A stretch of 15,134 bases of DNA, from NCBI GenBank assembly GCA_027066695.1, contig JAMONE010000057.1, forward strand, positions 1 through 15,134. Direction: 5' to 3'. This DNA comes from Micavibrio sp. Lineage in GTDB: Bacteria; Pseudomonadota; Alphaproteobacteria; Micavibrionales; Micavibrionaceae. This document shows positions 1 to 6,443 of the stretch, in pieces; position 1 is the stretch's first letter; each line of letters opens with the position of its first letter. The position numbers were made by a program, and so were the translations under genes. The notes under the pieces are model-generated. The model saw nothing but the letters and a program-made list of their open reading frames with translations. It did not search any database and had not been told where the DNA came from.

Positions 1-647
1 TCCGCCATAAAGAGGGAGAAAATCCAACTCCTGATGATTTATGGGGCAAAACTATTGGCTTTATGCCCCGCACTACCTCACACGGATTTTTAATGCGGTT
101 TTTAGAAAAAAATAACATCCCTAGGCACGCTGTAACGCTTAAGCCTATATCGCCCCAAGCAATGCCCAATGCATTACTACGCGGAGAAGTTGATGCTATA
201 AGTGTCTGGGAGATCTTTACGCAAAATACAATAATAGCAATGCACGAGCTTGGAATTCCCTATACCCGCTTTAAAAACAATGGAATTTATGAGTCCGAAG
301 TTGTTTTAGCAGTTACAAAACCGTTCTTGATAAAAAATAGAAATACCTGCATGAATATAATTTCTGCGCTAAAGGATGCTGAAAACTACCTCACTGATAA
401 TCCCGATAAAGCTAGCGCCCTTCTTCTAAATAAAATTGGCATTGATACAAATACTCTCAAAAATATAGACCCCGAAAAATATAAAAACGCATTAAAACGA
501 ACCACACCAAAATTAAAACCTGTTGGGCAAAGCTTCCTTGAGAATCTCGAGTTTTTAGGAAAATGGATTAGCGAAGAAGACACGCAGTTCAAAGGGCAGC
601 CACTCCCCGATTATAGCGATTTTATAGATAATTCTCTATTTCCTTGA
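1..647 (+). CDS. ABC transporter substrate-binding protein, SsuA/NMT1-like (5' partial)
   Basis: The reading frame is open from base 3 with no stop before the ATG at 63, and the residues before that ATG (LWGKTIGF) fit the family, so this is the C-terminal ~214 residues of a longer protein cut by the window edge. In this periplasmic-binding family (sulfonate, nitrate, pyrimidine-precursor and similar importers) a stretch like 'L.GK.IG......H..L...L...NI' opens the first lobe. It is followed by a segment like 'A..NALLRGEVDAISVWEIF', where the ligand cleft is built; both are visible. The C-terminal part is helical and charged, with 'FLENLEFLGKWI' near the end. The protein would deliver its ligand to an inner-membrane permease; neither permease nor ATPase is in the window. 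The substrate cannot be told. The family is fairly sure. Confidence 0.8.
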   Translation, partial: RHKEGENPTPDDLWGKTIGFMPRTTSHGFLMRFLEKNNIPRHAVTLKPISPQAMPNALLRGEVDAISVWEIFTQNTIIAMHELGIPYTRFKNNGIYESEVVLAVTKPFLIKNRNTCMNIISALKDAENYLTDNPDKASALLLNKIGIDTNTLKNIDPEKYKNALKRTTPKLKPVGQSFLENLEFLGKWISEEDTQFKGQPLPDYSDFIDNSLFP

Positions 648-673
648 CAAATTAGTCCCGCTTATGGTATTTT
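644..673 (+). promoter_or_regulatory. Sigma-70-type promoter for the 761-1623 genes
   Basis: A perfect -35 TTGACA (644-649) is followed after 18 bases by TATTTT (668-673), with an extended -10 TG at 665-666. It overlaps the stop codon of the preceding gene and leaves a leader of roughly 80 bases before the GTG at 761. Sequence match only. Confidence 0.55.
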
Positions 674-696
674 CTAATCATATAAATAATAAAGCA

Positions 697-750
697 CAGG
701 TTTTAATGCCTGAAAGATAATATATAAGTCACGGGTTAATCCCGAAAGAG
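697..750 (+). promoter_or_regulatory. Tandem mini-hairpins in the leader of the 761 gene
   Basis: Two short inverted repeats lie in the presumed leader: CAGG-N8-CCTG (697-712) and CGGG-N5-CCCG (732-744). Each is followed at once by AAAGA(T/G). The second AAAGAG tail is also part of the purine-rich stretch before the start codon. The repeated hairpin-plus-AAAGA layout suggests a regulatory leader, but it fits no riboswitch class I can name. Confidence 0.35.
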
Positions 751-760
751 AGTACAAAAT

Positions 761-1099
761 GTGCCAAATAAAAACGAAGAAAATGACTCTTGGAGTCTGT
801 CTAGTGCTTTTAAAAAAGTAAATAAATTCATACTGACTGTTCCTGGACTTATGGGATTGCCATTCTATTTTATTGCCGCTGATGCTGCTGCAAAAGAGGT
901 AGCTATAAACCCAGATGCCACGCTACTTGATGTAGGAGAGCGTTTTTATGGTGGTCTATATGATATAACAGTAGAAAATTTTATCCCAGGAACATCCTTC
1001 ATATTAAGCGAAATTTTTAACGTTGCTGCCGATATAGCCGTTCCAGGCGCAGGAATGATTATGCAAGCCATTGGTTTAACAAATAATTTTGATTGGTAA
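761..1099 (+). CDS. Hypothetical small hydrophobic protein
   Basis: 112 residues, starting at GTG. An overlapping ATG at 759 is in another frame and stops after about 20 codons, so the GTG is preferred; a GAAAGAGAG stretch lies about ten bases before it. The first ~22 residues are polar and charged. Then comes a hydrophobic stretch (about residues 23-45, with PGLMGLPFYF and an Ala-rich end), a mixed middle, and a second apolar Gly/Ala-rich stretch near the C-terminus (AADIAVPGAGMIMQAIGL). It could be a small membrane-associated protein. I do not recognise the family. It is followed after 47 bases by another unknown gene with its own strong ribosome binding site, and both probably come from the promoter at 644. 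Confidence 0.6.
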   Translation: MPNKNEENDSWSLSSAFKKVNKFILTVPGLMGLPFYFIAADAAAKEVAINPDATLLDVGERFYGGLYDITVENFIPGTSFILSEIFNVAADIAVPGAGMIMQAIGLTNNFDW

Positions 1100-1146
1100 C
1101 TCCAATTAACCCTAATTATAGAATAATAATTTAAAGGAGAGCACAA

Positions 1147-1623
1147 ATGAACCTTAATCTAACTTATCTTAAAGCACTAACATGCTTAAATGATAAGAAT
1201 AATATAACCACTCCCAAAGAGCACCCTAGCAACATATATCAAATTGAAATAGATATTCCTCTTTCAACACCAGAAGAAGAATCTGCTATATATGAAATTA
1301 TAGAAACGTTTCTTACAACAATAATTGGCCTAGACAAAAAAGATATGCAAGAGACTGACAAGCCTATGAAGGATGAATATAACACTGATATGATATCCCC
1401 TGATGATATAGGCAATTACGCTGTCAGAGCTAGCAGAACAAGAGCTACAATGACAGATTTTGCTGTTAATTTTTATAAAATAGATCCAAAAGAACACTTG
1501 GTTGGAAAATCAATTGGCCTGCAAATTTTCTTTACACCTGATGATTTTAAATGTTTTGAGTCTTGCCTACAACAAGAGTTAGAAAAATTCGAGCTCCAAA
1601 GGCCTAATCCTTTAGATCTATAA
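1147..1623 (+). CDS. Hypothetical protein (158 aa), soluble
   Basis: 158 residues with a clear AAAGGAG ribosome binding site at 1133-1139, 7 bases before the ATG. There is no signal peptide or membrane segment. The protein is acidic and rich in Ile, Asp and Glu, with a segment like 'IYQIEIDIPLSTPEEESAIYEIIETFL' at residues ~30-58. The C-terminal third looks mixed alpha/beta and ends in a likely helix (CFESCLQQELEKFELQ). No catalytic motif stands out and I do not recognise the family. It probably shares a transcript with the hydrophobic protein before it; the two could work together, but nothing in the sequence shows how. Confidence 0.65.
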   Translation: MNLNLTYLKALTCLNDKNNITTPKEHPSNIYQIEIDIPLSTPEEESAIYEIIETFLTTIIGLDKKDMQETDKPMKDEYNTDMISPDDIGNYAVRASRTRATMTDFAVNFYKIDPKEHLVGKSIGLQIFFTPDDFKCFESCLQQELEKFELQRPNPLDL

Positions 1624-1631
1624 ACCACCCT

Positions 1632-1684
1632 TGCGCAGCCATAAATAACCCTTTAATGATAGGGGCTATTAAAGGGAGTGCGCA
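1632..1684 (+). promoter_or_regulatory. Nested inverted repeat covering the rhomboid ribosome binding site
   Basis: CCCTTTAAT (1649-1657) and ATTAAAGGG (1668-1676) form a perfect 9-bp stem with a 10-base loop. Outside it, TGCGCA (1632-1637) can pair with TGCGCA (1679-1684) across an 11/2 internal loop. The right arm contains most of AAAGGGAG, the only ribosome binding site for the GTG at 1688, so the folded form would hide it. No T-tract follows, so a plain terminator is less likely. Confidence 0.5.
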
Positions 1685-1687
1685 GCT

Positions 1688-2506
1688 GTGAGCAAAGACG
1701 ACGATAAAAAGATTATCCATTTTCCCAAAGTGGAAAAGCATAAAGCTTTGAAAAAACGTGCTGTGAAGGATGCGAAGAAAGCCGATAATGCGCAAAAGGC
1801 ATTGGAAGATAAGTACCGCGCAGAATATAGAGCAGCGCGTGCCAAAGAGCTTAGCGGAGCGGCGAGGAGCAGCGCAGGCGGTAAAGTTCCTTTCATTAAT
1901 TGGGATAAAATCCCACCTTTCACGCGCATAGCCATGGGAACGTTTTTGCTTGTGCAGATTATATTGTCATTTGTGTTAAGCTCGGCCAATAAAGTTGCTG
2001 TTATGTATTATTTCGGCTTTGTCCCTGCAATGTATACGGGCGGCGTTGATTGGAGCTGGAGCGCACTTATCTCGCCCTTTACCACACTTATAATTCATAG
2101 CGGCTGGATGCATTTAGGCTTTAACATGGTTATGATGTTGGCTATGGGTGTTTTTTTTGAGCGGCAATTCGGAGCAAAACGCACGTTCGTTTTCTTCATT
2201 TTATGCGGCATGGCTGGAAATGCTGCGTATTTCTTGCTTGATTTTGGCTCTACTGTGCCTGTAATTGGCGCGTCAGGCGCAATAAGTGGGCTGTTCGCAG
2301 TTGCTTTTACAATTATGATAGAGCGCGGCATGATGGGTCCTGAAATGCAAAAGCGCGGGGCTTTGCCATTTATTTTGCTATGGACAACAATAATTATTGC
2401 TCTAGGCCTAGTCAGTAGTGATACATCATGGCAATCTCATATCGGCGGCTTCCTCGGTGGGGTTGGGATATTCAATTTGTGGAAAAAAGGTGTGATAAGG
2501 TTTTAA
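1688..2506 (+). CDS. Rhomboid family intramembrane serine protease
   Basis: 272 residues. Rhomboids cleave transmembrane segments of substrate proteins inside the bilayer with a Ser-His dyad. The catalytic serine is Ser196 in GASGA (194-198) and the catalytic histidine is His251 in SHIGGFLGG. The conserved H-x4-H-x3-N signature of the second core helix is at His137, His142 and Asn146, with the oxyanion residues in place, so the enzyme looks active. At least six hydrophobic segments run from about residue 78 to the C-terminus. The first ~65 residues form an unusually long, Lys/Ala-rich charged cytosolic extension. The start is GTG at 1688 with AAAGGGAG 9 bases before it. Converges on the DUF1150 gene. 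Substrates are unknown. Confidence 0.93.
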   Translation: MSKDDDKKIIHFPKVEKHKALKKRAVKDAKKADNAQKALEDKYRAEYRAARAKELSGAARSSAGGKVPFINWDKIPPFTRIAMGTFLLVQIILSFVLSSANKVAVMYYFGFVPAMYTGGVDWSWSALISPFTTLIIHSGWMHLGFNMVMMLAMGVFFERQFGAKRTFVFFILCGMAGNAAYFLLDFGSTVPVIGASGAISGLFAVAFTIMIERGMMGPEMQKRGALPFILLWTTIIIALGLVSSDTSWQSHIGGFLGGVGIFNLWKKGVIRF

Positions 2507-2530
2507 TGTCCCTTTTTTAGGTTTAAACCC

Positions 2531-2589
2531 TCCGTCTTCAGACGGATATTCGCCAGTTAAGATCGGAGATGACGGGATATATCTTGGCG
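2531..2589. terminator. Paired hairpins between convergent genes, possible bidirectional terminator
   Basis: The 113 bases between the convergent rhomboid and DUF1150 genes hold TCCGTC-TTCA-GACGGA (2531-2546), a 6-bp stem with a tetraloop. A second, looser structure follows: CGCC (2551-2554) with GGCG (2586-2589) and, inside it, AAGAT with ATCTT. Neither is followed by a clean T-run, so the terminator call rests on position. The stretch also resembles a dispersed intergenic palindrome. Confidence 0.35.
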
Positions 2590-2619
2590 TGATAAATTTA
2601 TAGGCCTTAACCCTAAGCT

Positions 2620-2862
2620 CTAATGAACTGTTACTGGCTCAAGATTTCCTTGGCGCGTGGCAATTATTGCTTCATTAAGGCTATCCATAGTGGAAATTTC
2701 TGTTCCGTCTGCCGAATGGATTGAATAGATTATATCATCATTTTTCTGCACTGTTTTTATATATGCGATCTGCTGAAGGCCGAAATTTTTAAAATCTTGC
2801 ATGGATAAGTTTTTCAGAGCTATTTTTGTTTTTTGACTTGTTGCAATCTGCCTGTCTGTCAT
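2620..2862 (-). CDS. DUF1150 family protein
   Basis: 80 residues from the ATG at 2862, which has a GGGGGGA ribosome binding site just before it. An earlier in-frame ATG at 2928 lacks a good site and lies in the promoter region. The core 'L...GLQQIAYIK.V......YSIHSADGTEI' and the end 'GNLEPVTVH' match what I know of DUF1150, a small protein encoded beside small heat-shock genes in alphaproteobacteria. Its biochemical role is unknown; the repeated pairing with Hsp20 suggests a stress or proteostasis function. It lies 84 bases downstream of hsp20 on the same strand and may also have its own promoter at 2899-2928. Confidence 0.82.
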   Translation of the reverse strand: MTDRQIATSQKTKIALKNLSMQDFKNFGLQQIAYIKTVQKNDDIIYSIHSADGTEISTMDSLNEAIIATRQGNLEPVTVH

Positions 2863-2898
2863 TTTTATTCCCCCCTGTTTTTTATATTCAATAACACT

Positions 2899-2928
2899 AT
2901 AAAACACTAAAATAGGTGTGTTTGTCAA
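2899..2928 (-). promoter_or_regulatory. Possible promoter for DUF1150 gene
   Basis: On the minus strand a perfect TTGACA (2928-2923) is followed after 18 bases by TTTTAT (2904-2899, 4 of 6 matches). It sits between hsp20 and the DUF1150 start and would allow DUF1150 to be expressed without hsp20. Confidence 0.4.
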
Positions 2929-2946
2929 AATTCATTTTTAAAAAAA

Positions 2947-3408
2947 TTAACTTGACCTTTCTACATCGATGGCCTGTAGGTTGTTTTCATTCTTTTTTGG
3001 GCTGTTGATCTTTATTTTAACGGCGTTCGATTCTGGTATTATACGCTCTAAACTAATGTGTAGAAGGCCATTATCAAGATCAGCTCCGCGCACTTCTATT
3101 CCATCAGCAAGAACAAAGCTTTTTTGAAATTGCCGCGCTGCTATTCCGCGATGAAGATATATCCGATCACTCTCATCCATCTGTTTTCCACGTACAGTAA
3201 GCTGGTTTTGATCGGCCTCTACATCAAGCTCATCCATAGAAAAGCCCGCCACAGCAAGTGTGATACATAAACCATTATCACCGATTTGTTCTATATTATA
3301 AGGCGGATAGCCATCCGCGCCTGATTTGCGCATACGATCAATCGTTTTTTCGAAATCATCAAAACCCAAAAATAGCGGGCTATCGAATAAAGATAAACGT
3401 GTAGTCAT
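2947..3408 (-). CDS. Small heat-shock protein, Hsp20/IbpA (HspH) type
   Basis: 153 residues. Small heat-shock proteins are ATP-independent holdases that form oligomers and bind unfolding proteins in the cytosol. The N-terminal arm (about 1-35, with SPLFLGFDDFEKTIDRM) is typical of the alphaproteobacterial/IbpA class. The alpha-crystallin domain spans about residues 36-130, from PPYNIEQ through a 'L.V.AGFSMDELDVE' strand pair and a 'LHRGIAARQFQKSF.L' segment to the hallmark 'NGLLHISLER'. The C-terminal tail has an I-x-I motif (IKI), used for oligomer assembly. An AGGAGGAG ribosome binding site lies upstream inside a ROSE-like hairpin. DUF1150 follows downstream. Confidence 0.92.
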   Translation of the reverse strand: MTTRLSLFDSPLFLGFDDFEKTIDRMRKSGADGYPPYNIEQIGDNGLCITLAVAGFSMDELDVEADQNQLTVRGKQMDESDRIYLHRGIAARQFQKSFVLADGIEVRGADLDNGLLHISLERIIPESNAVKIKINSPKKNENNLQAIDVERSS

Positions 3409-3410
3409 TT

Positions 3411-3434
3411 TTTAAGCTCCTCCTAATGAGCGAG
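3411..3434 (-). promoter_or_regulatory. ROSE-like RNA thermometer hairpin (3' element)
   Basis: On the hsp20 mRNA strand the bases just before the ATG read CUCGCUC (3434-3428), AUUA, then GGAGGAG. This closely resembles the conserved 3' hairpin of ROSE elements, where a U(U/C)GCU strand pairs imperfectly with the Shine-Dalgarno sequence. Here CUC can pair with the first GAG, leaving a G-G opposition next to it as in ROSE; a shifted GCUC/GAGC pairing is also possible. Upstream ROSE hairpins were not established. Confidence 0.5.
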
Positions 3435-3550
3435 ATTATAATTAATTCAATCTACTATATAAAAACCATGACCCGCACTTGCAGCGTCATTTGAACCACT
3501 ATACAGTAATAATGTAGAAAATTTCAAGAAAACCTCAAGAATATATAAAA

Positions 3551-4204
3551 ATGCAAAATAGCCAAAGTGGAAATGTAATATTCTATGTCCTGATAGTAGT
3601 TGCGCTATTGGCGGCATTATCCTATGCGGTAACGCAAAGCGGGCGCGGAAATGTCAGTGGTATAGGTAAGGAAAAAGCCAAAATATATGCTACAGAAATT
3701 ATAGGGTATGGAAATATACTCTCTCAAGCCATATCACAAATACGCCTGCGCGGTTATAAAGACACAGAGATTAGCTTTGAGAACAGCAAAGTTGCAGGCT
3801 ATGCTAATGCTAATTGCTATGATGATGGATGTGAGATATTTCATATAAATGGCGGAGCAATAAACTGGATATCGCCTTCATCAAATGCAAATGACGGAAG
3901 CGAATGGCTGTTTAGTGTTAATGGTGTAACAAATATAGGAACGACAAGTTTAGATTTGGTGATGATTTTGCCAAATATTGATATTGCAGTTTGCCAGCAG
4001 ATTAATGAAAAACTACATGGCACAACAATAATTCCACAAGAAGAAGACTCCGTTACTTTAAGCAAATTCACAGGCACTTATTCAGGACTCGCCATATCTG
4101 ACAGCGGCGCGGCTATGGATGGAAATAACGCCTATTGCTTTGAAGGCAATGTTGCGCCAGCCGCAGGGACATATCATTATTATCAAGTGCTAATCGCGCG
4201 TTAA
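3551..4204 (+). CDS. Membrane-anchored pseudopilin-like hypothetical protein
   Basis: 217 residues. The N-terminus has a short polar start, then SGNVIFYVLIVVALLAALSY (residues 6-25), a single hydrophobic helix, then a polar, extracytoplasmic-looking domain rich in Asn, Ser, Gly and Ile. Short N-termini with 'GNV(I/L)F..L..VAL.AAL.YAV' are common in uncharacterised alphaproteobacterial proteins that look like type IV pilin or pseudopilin relatives, but the glycine/glutamate cleavage signature of true pilins is not present. Four cysteines (two in NCYDDGC, one each in VCQQ and YCFEG) could form disulfides outside the cytosol. The ribosome binding site is weak (CAAGAA). It is divergent from hsp20. 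Function unknown. Confidence 0.7.
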   Translation: MQNSQSGNVIFYVLIVVALLAALSYAVTQSGRGNVSGIGKEKAKIYATEIIGYGNILSQAISQIRLRGYKDTEISFENSKVAGYANANCYDDGCEIFHINGGAINWISPSSNANDGSEWLFSVNGVTNIGTTSLDLVMILPNIDIAVCQQINEKLHGTTIIPQEEDSVTLSKFTGTYSGLAISDSGAAMDGNNAYCFEGNVAPAAGTYHYYQVLIAR

Positions 4205-4247
4205 ATTTTTTTTAGGGTTTTATTCCCCGCAACTTGCTGCGCTTCTT

Positions 4248-4317
4248 GTCATTGCGAGGAGCATTAGCGACGCGGCAATCTAGTTGGTTTGGATTGCTTC
4301 ACTGCGTTCGCAATGAC
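4248..4317. repeat. Dispersed palindromic repeat (RHCERSEAIQ type)
   Basis: GTCATTGCGA (4248-4257) is the perfect inverse of TCGCAATGAC (4308-4317). Inside, GCAATC (4275-4280) pairs with GATTGC (4292-4297). The whole forms a long imperfect hairpin between the ends of the 3551 gene and cysS. This sequence type is scattered through many bacterial genomes and, when translated, gives the familiar false peptide 'RHCERSEAIQ'. As it lies between convergent genes it may also act as a transcription end. Confidence 0.8.
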
Positions 4318-4349
4318 GAGGTGGTGATACCCCGTAGCCTGATTGCGCG

Positions 4350-5732
4350 TTAAATCTTTTTCCAAATTGCGCCAGACGGCGTATCTTCAATCGCAATTCC
4401 CATCGCCAAAAGCTCATCCCTGATTTCATCCGACCTTGCGAAATCTTTATTGCTGCGGGCATCTGTGCGTTGGTGCAGCAAATCTTCGATGTGATCCGTA
4501 TTGATATCATCACCTGTAACGCCGTACCCAAGCCAAATATCGGGATCATGCTGCAACAATCCAAGTAAATTTGCCGCAGCAATAAGTTGTGATTTAAGGG
4601 CAGCAGAGCGAGTTTCAACAGCCGTTTTTGCTAGCTCTGAAAGCGCAGCAATTGCCTTTGGTGTGTTAATATCATCGCATAATGCATCCATAAAACTATC
4701 AGGCAAGGCGGTATTATCGTCGATTTCTATATCTGCGATTTCGCGCAAATTTTGATAAAGATGATCTAGTGTTTTCTTTGATTGGGCTATGGAGCTATCC
4801 GTCCAATCTAAAGGCTGGCGATAATGCGCAGCAAGCAAAGTCATGCGCAGTGTTTCTCCCTCATGATCTTTAACCAAATCATGCGCAAGCACTACATTGC
4901 CAAGTGATTTCGACATTTTCTCGCCATTGACCGTAACAAAACCATTATGCACCCAATATTTCGAGAAAGAAGCCAAATCGCTTTCATCCCCGTTAGCGCA
5001 GCAGCTTTGCGCGATCTCATTCTCATGATGGGGAAATTTCAAATCCGCGCCGCCGCCATGAATATCAAATGGCAAGCCCAAATGCGCCGCTGCCATGGCA
5101 GAGCATTCAATATGCCAACCTGGGCGGCCATCTCCCCATGGGCTATTCCAGCTAGGTTTATCGCCTTTGCTTGGCTTCCATAGCACAAAATCCGCAGGAT
5201 CACGCTTGTATGAAGCCACCTCCACACGTGCGCCAGCTATTTGCTCGCCGCGACTGCGTCCTGATAATCCGCCATATTCAGCAAAAGACGGTACATGAAA
5301 TAATACATGGCCATCCGCTTCGTAGGCATGTTTTTTTTCTATCAAAACCTTGATGATATCAATCATACCCTCAATATGCGCGGTGGCTCGTGGCTGAATA
5401 TCGGGGGCGATAACTCCTAGGCTCGCCATATCCTCGTTATAAATATCGGCATATTTCTTTGTTATAACATCAATTTTTTCACCGCTATCTTGCGCGGCCT
5501 TGATAATCTTATCATCAATATCGGTGATATTAGATACGTAAGTAACTTTTGGGTAAAGCCCGCGTAAAAGCCGTGATAGCACGTCAAACACCACTGCCAT
5601 ACGTGCATTTCCAATATGAGCATAGCTGTAAACCGTTGGGCCACAAGCATAAATCCGTATATGCGACGCATCAATAGGTTCAAAGACCTGCTTTTTGCGG
5701 GTCAAGGAATTATATAGTTTTAGCTCTGCCAT
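4350..5732 (-). CDS. cysS: Cysteinyl-tRNA synthetase
   Basis: 460 residues, the usual length. Cytosolic class I aminoacyl-tRNA synthetase that activates cysteine with ATP and loads it on tRNA-Cys. The zinc/substrate cysteine is Cys30 in YACGPTVYS, the HIGH motif appears as HIGN at 39-42, and KMSKS is at 272-276. The 'HIECSAMA' and 'FPHHENEIAQS' segments supply the other zinc ligands (one Cys, one His and a Glu) expected in this family. The C-terminal anticodon-binding helical region is complete and ends in 'ATPSGAIWKKI'. The start has AAAGGA 9 bases before the ATG. It is divergent from folE with 87 bases between, and convergent with the 3551 gene. Confidence 0.98.
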   Translation of the reverse strand: MAELKLYNSLTRKKQVFEPIDASHIRIYACGPTVYSYAHIGNARMAVVFDVLSRLLRGLYPKVTYVSNITDIDDKIIKAAQDSGEKIDVITKKYADIYNEDMASLGVIAPDIQPRATAHIEGMIDIIKVLIEKKHAYEADGHVLFHVPSFAEYGGLSGRSRGEQIAGARVEVASYKRDPADFVLWKPSKGDKPSWNSPWGDGRPGWHIECSAMAAAHLGLPFDIHGGGADLKFPHHENEIAQSCCANGDESDLASFSKYWVHNGFVTVNGEKMSKSLGNVVLAHDLVKDHEGETLRMTLLAAHYRQPLDWTDSSIAQSKKTLDHLYQNLREIADIEIDDNTALPDSFMDALCDDINTPKAIAALSELAKTAVETRSAALKSQLIAAANLLGLLQHDPDIWLGYGVTGDDINTDHIEDLLHQRTDARSNKDFARSDEIRDELLAMGIAIEDTPSGAIWKKI

Positions 5733-5819
5733 ATTAAAATATCCTTTAAGTGTCGCTTTTTACTGGAAAATACGGTAAATAAACGTTAATACCAACACTT
5801 AATTTGAGAATTTATAAAT

Positions 5820-6434
5820 ATGGCGCATATTATGCATAAACAAGAACTAATTATTCAAGATAATAAACCAAGCCGCGAAGAGGCGATGAAAGCTGTGGAA
5901 GTGCTTTTACGTTGGGCAGGTGAAGACCCAACCCGCGAAGGCTTGCTTGAAACGCCATCGCGCGTGGTTAAGGCTTATGAAGAGTTCTTCTCGGGCTATG
6001 ATAAAGACGCATCTGCTGAGCTTAAAAAGACTTTCGAGGATATCAAAGGCTTTGATGATATGGTTTTGGTTAAGGATATTGACTTTGTATCCCACTGTGA
6101 ACACCATTTAGTGCCGATATTGGGCAAGGCGCATGTTGCTTATTGGCCAGATGAAAAAGTAGTTGGTATCTCTAAACTTGCGCGCATTGTCGATATTTTT
6201 GGGCGCAGGCTAGTATCTCAAGAAAATATGACATGTAATATCTTGAACTGCATTAATGACACGCTAAAGCCTAAGGGCGTTGCCGTTTATATTGATGCAA
6301 ACCACCAATGCATGTCTACGCGCGGGGTTAATAAAACGGGATCGTCTACTGTTACCTCGATGTTTAGCGGCATTTTCAAGAAAGATTTGGAAGTGCAACG
6401 ACGCTTTCTGGACATGATCCGCTTTCAGGGGTAA
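5820..6434 (+). CDS. folE: GTP cyclohydrolase I
   Basis: 204 residues, normal length. Converts GTP to 7,8-dihydroneopterin triphosphate, the first step to folate and, in many bacteria, queuosine. The zinc site is complete: Cys93 and His96 in HCEHH (92-96) and Cys164 in HQCMSTRGV. The catalytic histidine region 'HCEHHLVPILGKAHVAYWP' and the 'NKTGSSTVTSMFSG' end are typical. No strong ribosome binding site is visible before the ATG (only GAG about ten bases upstream); an in-frame ATG at 5832 is possible. It heads a tight plus-strand cluster: pyrC starts 9 bases after its stop. Confidence 0.97.
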   Translation: MAHIMHKQELIIQDNKPSREEAMKAVEVLLRWAGEDPTREGLLETPSRVVKAYEEFFSGYDKDASAELKKTFEDIKGFDDMVLVKDIDFVSHCEHHLVPILGKAHVAYWPDEKVVGISKLARIVDIFGRRLVSQENMTCNILNCINDTLKPKGVAVYIDANHQCMSTRGVNKTGSSTVTSMFSGIFKKDLEVQRRFLDMIRFQG

Positions 6435-6443
6435 GCTGTTCCC

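Noticed and set aside
690..745. Possible GEMM (c-di-GMP-I) riboswitch, from the GCACAGG and CACGGGT words
   Set aside because: The binding core (GCAAACC/GCAAAGC-type segments) and the spacing are missing; only short words match.
3435..3505. Sigma-32 heat-shock promoter upstream of hsp20
   Set aside because: No CTTGAA-N13-15-CCCCAT-type match is seen on the minus strand; candidate boxes are too weak to list.
3551..4204. Type II secretion or type IV pilus pseudopilin
   Set aside because: The hydrophobic N-terminal helix is similar in position, but there is no G-F-T-L-x-E cleavage signature and no pilus gene nearby, so only 'pseudopilin-like' is claimed.
4280..4618. Minus-strand open frame ending in a RHCERSEAIQ-like peptide
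   Set aside because: It is the reverse-frame shadow of cysS plus the palindromic repeat; that peptide is a well-known artefact of the repeat.
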